Assembly (NCBI GenBank): GCA_031376455.1
Contig: JANMDU010000097.1
Location: 1-40,299 of the forward strand
DNA length: 40,299 nucleotides
Source of the DNA: JANMDU01 sp031376455
GTDB lineage: Bacteria > Pseudomonadota > Gammaproteobacteria > Burkholderiales > Burkholderiaceae_C
Reading direction: 5' to 3'
Translations under genes and position numbers: made by a program
The notes under the pieces: generated by a model
What the model was told of the DNA's origin: nothing
Seen by the model: only the letters and a program-made list of their open reading frames with translations
Databases searched by the model: none
Part shown: positions 40,246-40,299 of the stretch, in pieces
How positions within the stretch are numbered: position 1 is the stretch's first letter
How the letters are laid out: every line of letters starts with the position of its first letter

Positions 40246-40299
40246 GTTGTTATCCCCAATGCATCTTCCAATTTATACGATTTAAATATCACACTGAGC

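Overview
The window looks like chromosomal DNA of a betaproteobacterium in the order Burkholderiales, most likely Comamonadaceae. The reasons are the protein sequences (TctC/Bug receptor, long QueF, ribosomal proteins), the gene orders rpsF-priB-rpsR-rplI and sucA-sucB-...-lpdA-zapE, the AddAB-type recombination nuclease, and many copies of short palindromic repeats. No tRNA, rRNA, CRISPR array, phage or complete insertion sequence was found.

Layout. 1-5.7 kb is a small organic-acid or sugar-acid catabolic region: an SAF-domain dehydrogenase, a 3-hydroxyisobutyrate-dehydrogenase-family enzyme, a divergent LysR regulator, a tartrate/D-malate-type dehydrogenase and a TctC-type periplasmic receptor. 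5.7-7.3 kb is the rpsF-priB-rpsR-rplI operon (minus strand). 7.4-11 kb (minus) holds a 7TM-GGDEF protein with a degenerate active site, rpoH preceded by a perfect CIRCE operator, and trxA. 11-17 kb is addB-addA. 17-19.4 kb has alkB, the 4.5S SRP RNA (minus), a GNAT acetyltransferase and rpmB-rpmG. 19.6-28.8 kb carries the 2-oxoglutarate dehydrogenase genes sucA, sucB and lpdA plus zapE, with a roughly 2.1-kb cassette (DUF4160, DUF2442, DUF29, a Tat-exported hydrolase and a 61-aa protein) between sucB and lpdA.

28.8-33.8 kb is the most interesting part. An ECF sigma factor, its RskA-type anti-sigma factor, a cytochrome c and a 35-codon ORF face away from genes for a DUF3034 envelope protein, an exported truncated haemoglobin and a blue-copper protein. 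The two groups are separated by two divergent copies of the same bipartite motif, TGAATCC-N16-CGTAT, a likely pair of ECF promoters. I infer a sigma-controlled periplasmic haem/copper redox module.

33.8-35.1 kb is a repeat-rich accessory stretch with a frameshifted antitoxin-like gene and an AT-rich orphan gene. 35.1-38.5 kb (minus) is yaaA, a prolyl-4-hydroxylase-like oxygenase, an alpha/beta hydrolase and queF. rho and a set of nested palindromes close the window.

Three repeat families recur. (1) A ~42-bp element (GCTAT...ATAGC...GCGCA...GCCGGC) occurs at least 12 times. It is often inside or at the start of genes, and in two secreted proteins it encodes the signal peptide. (2) A ~175-245-bp composite element has three copies. 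(3) Intergenic palindromes built from CTTCCGTG have three copies.
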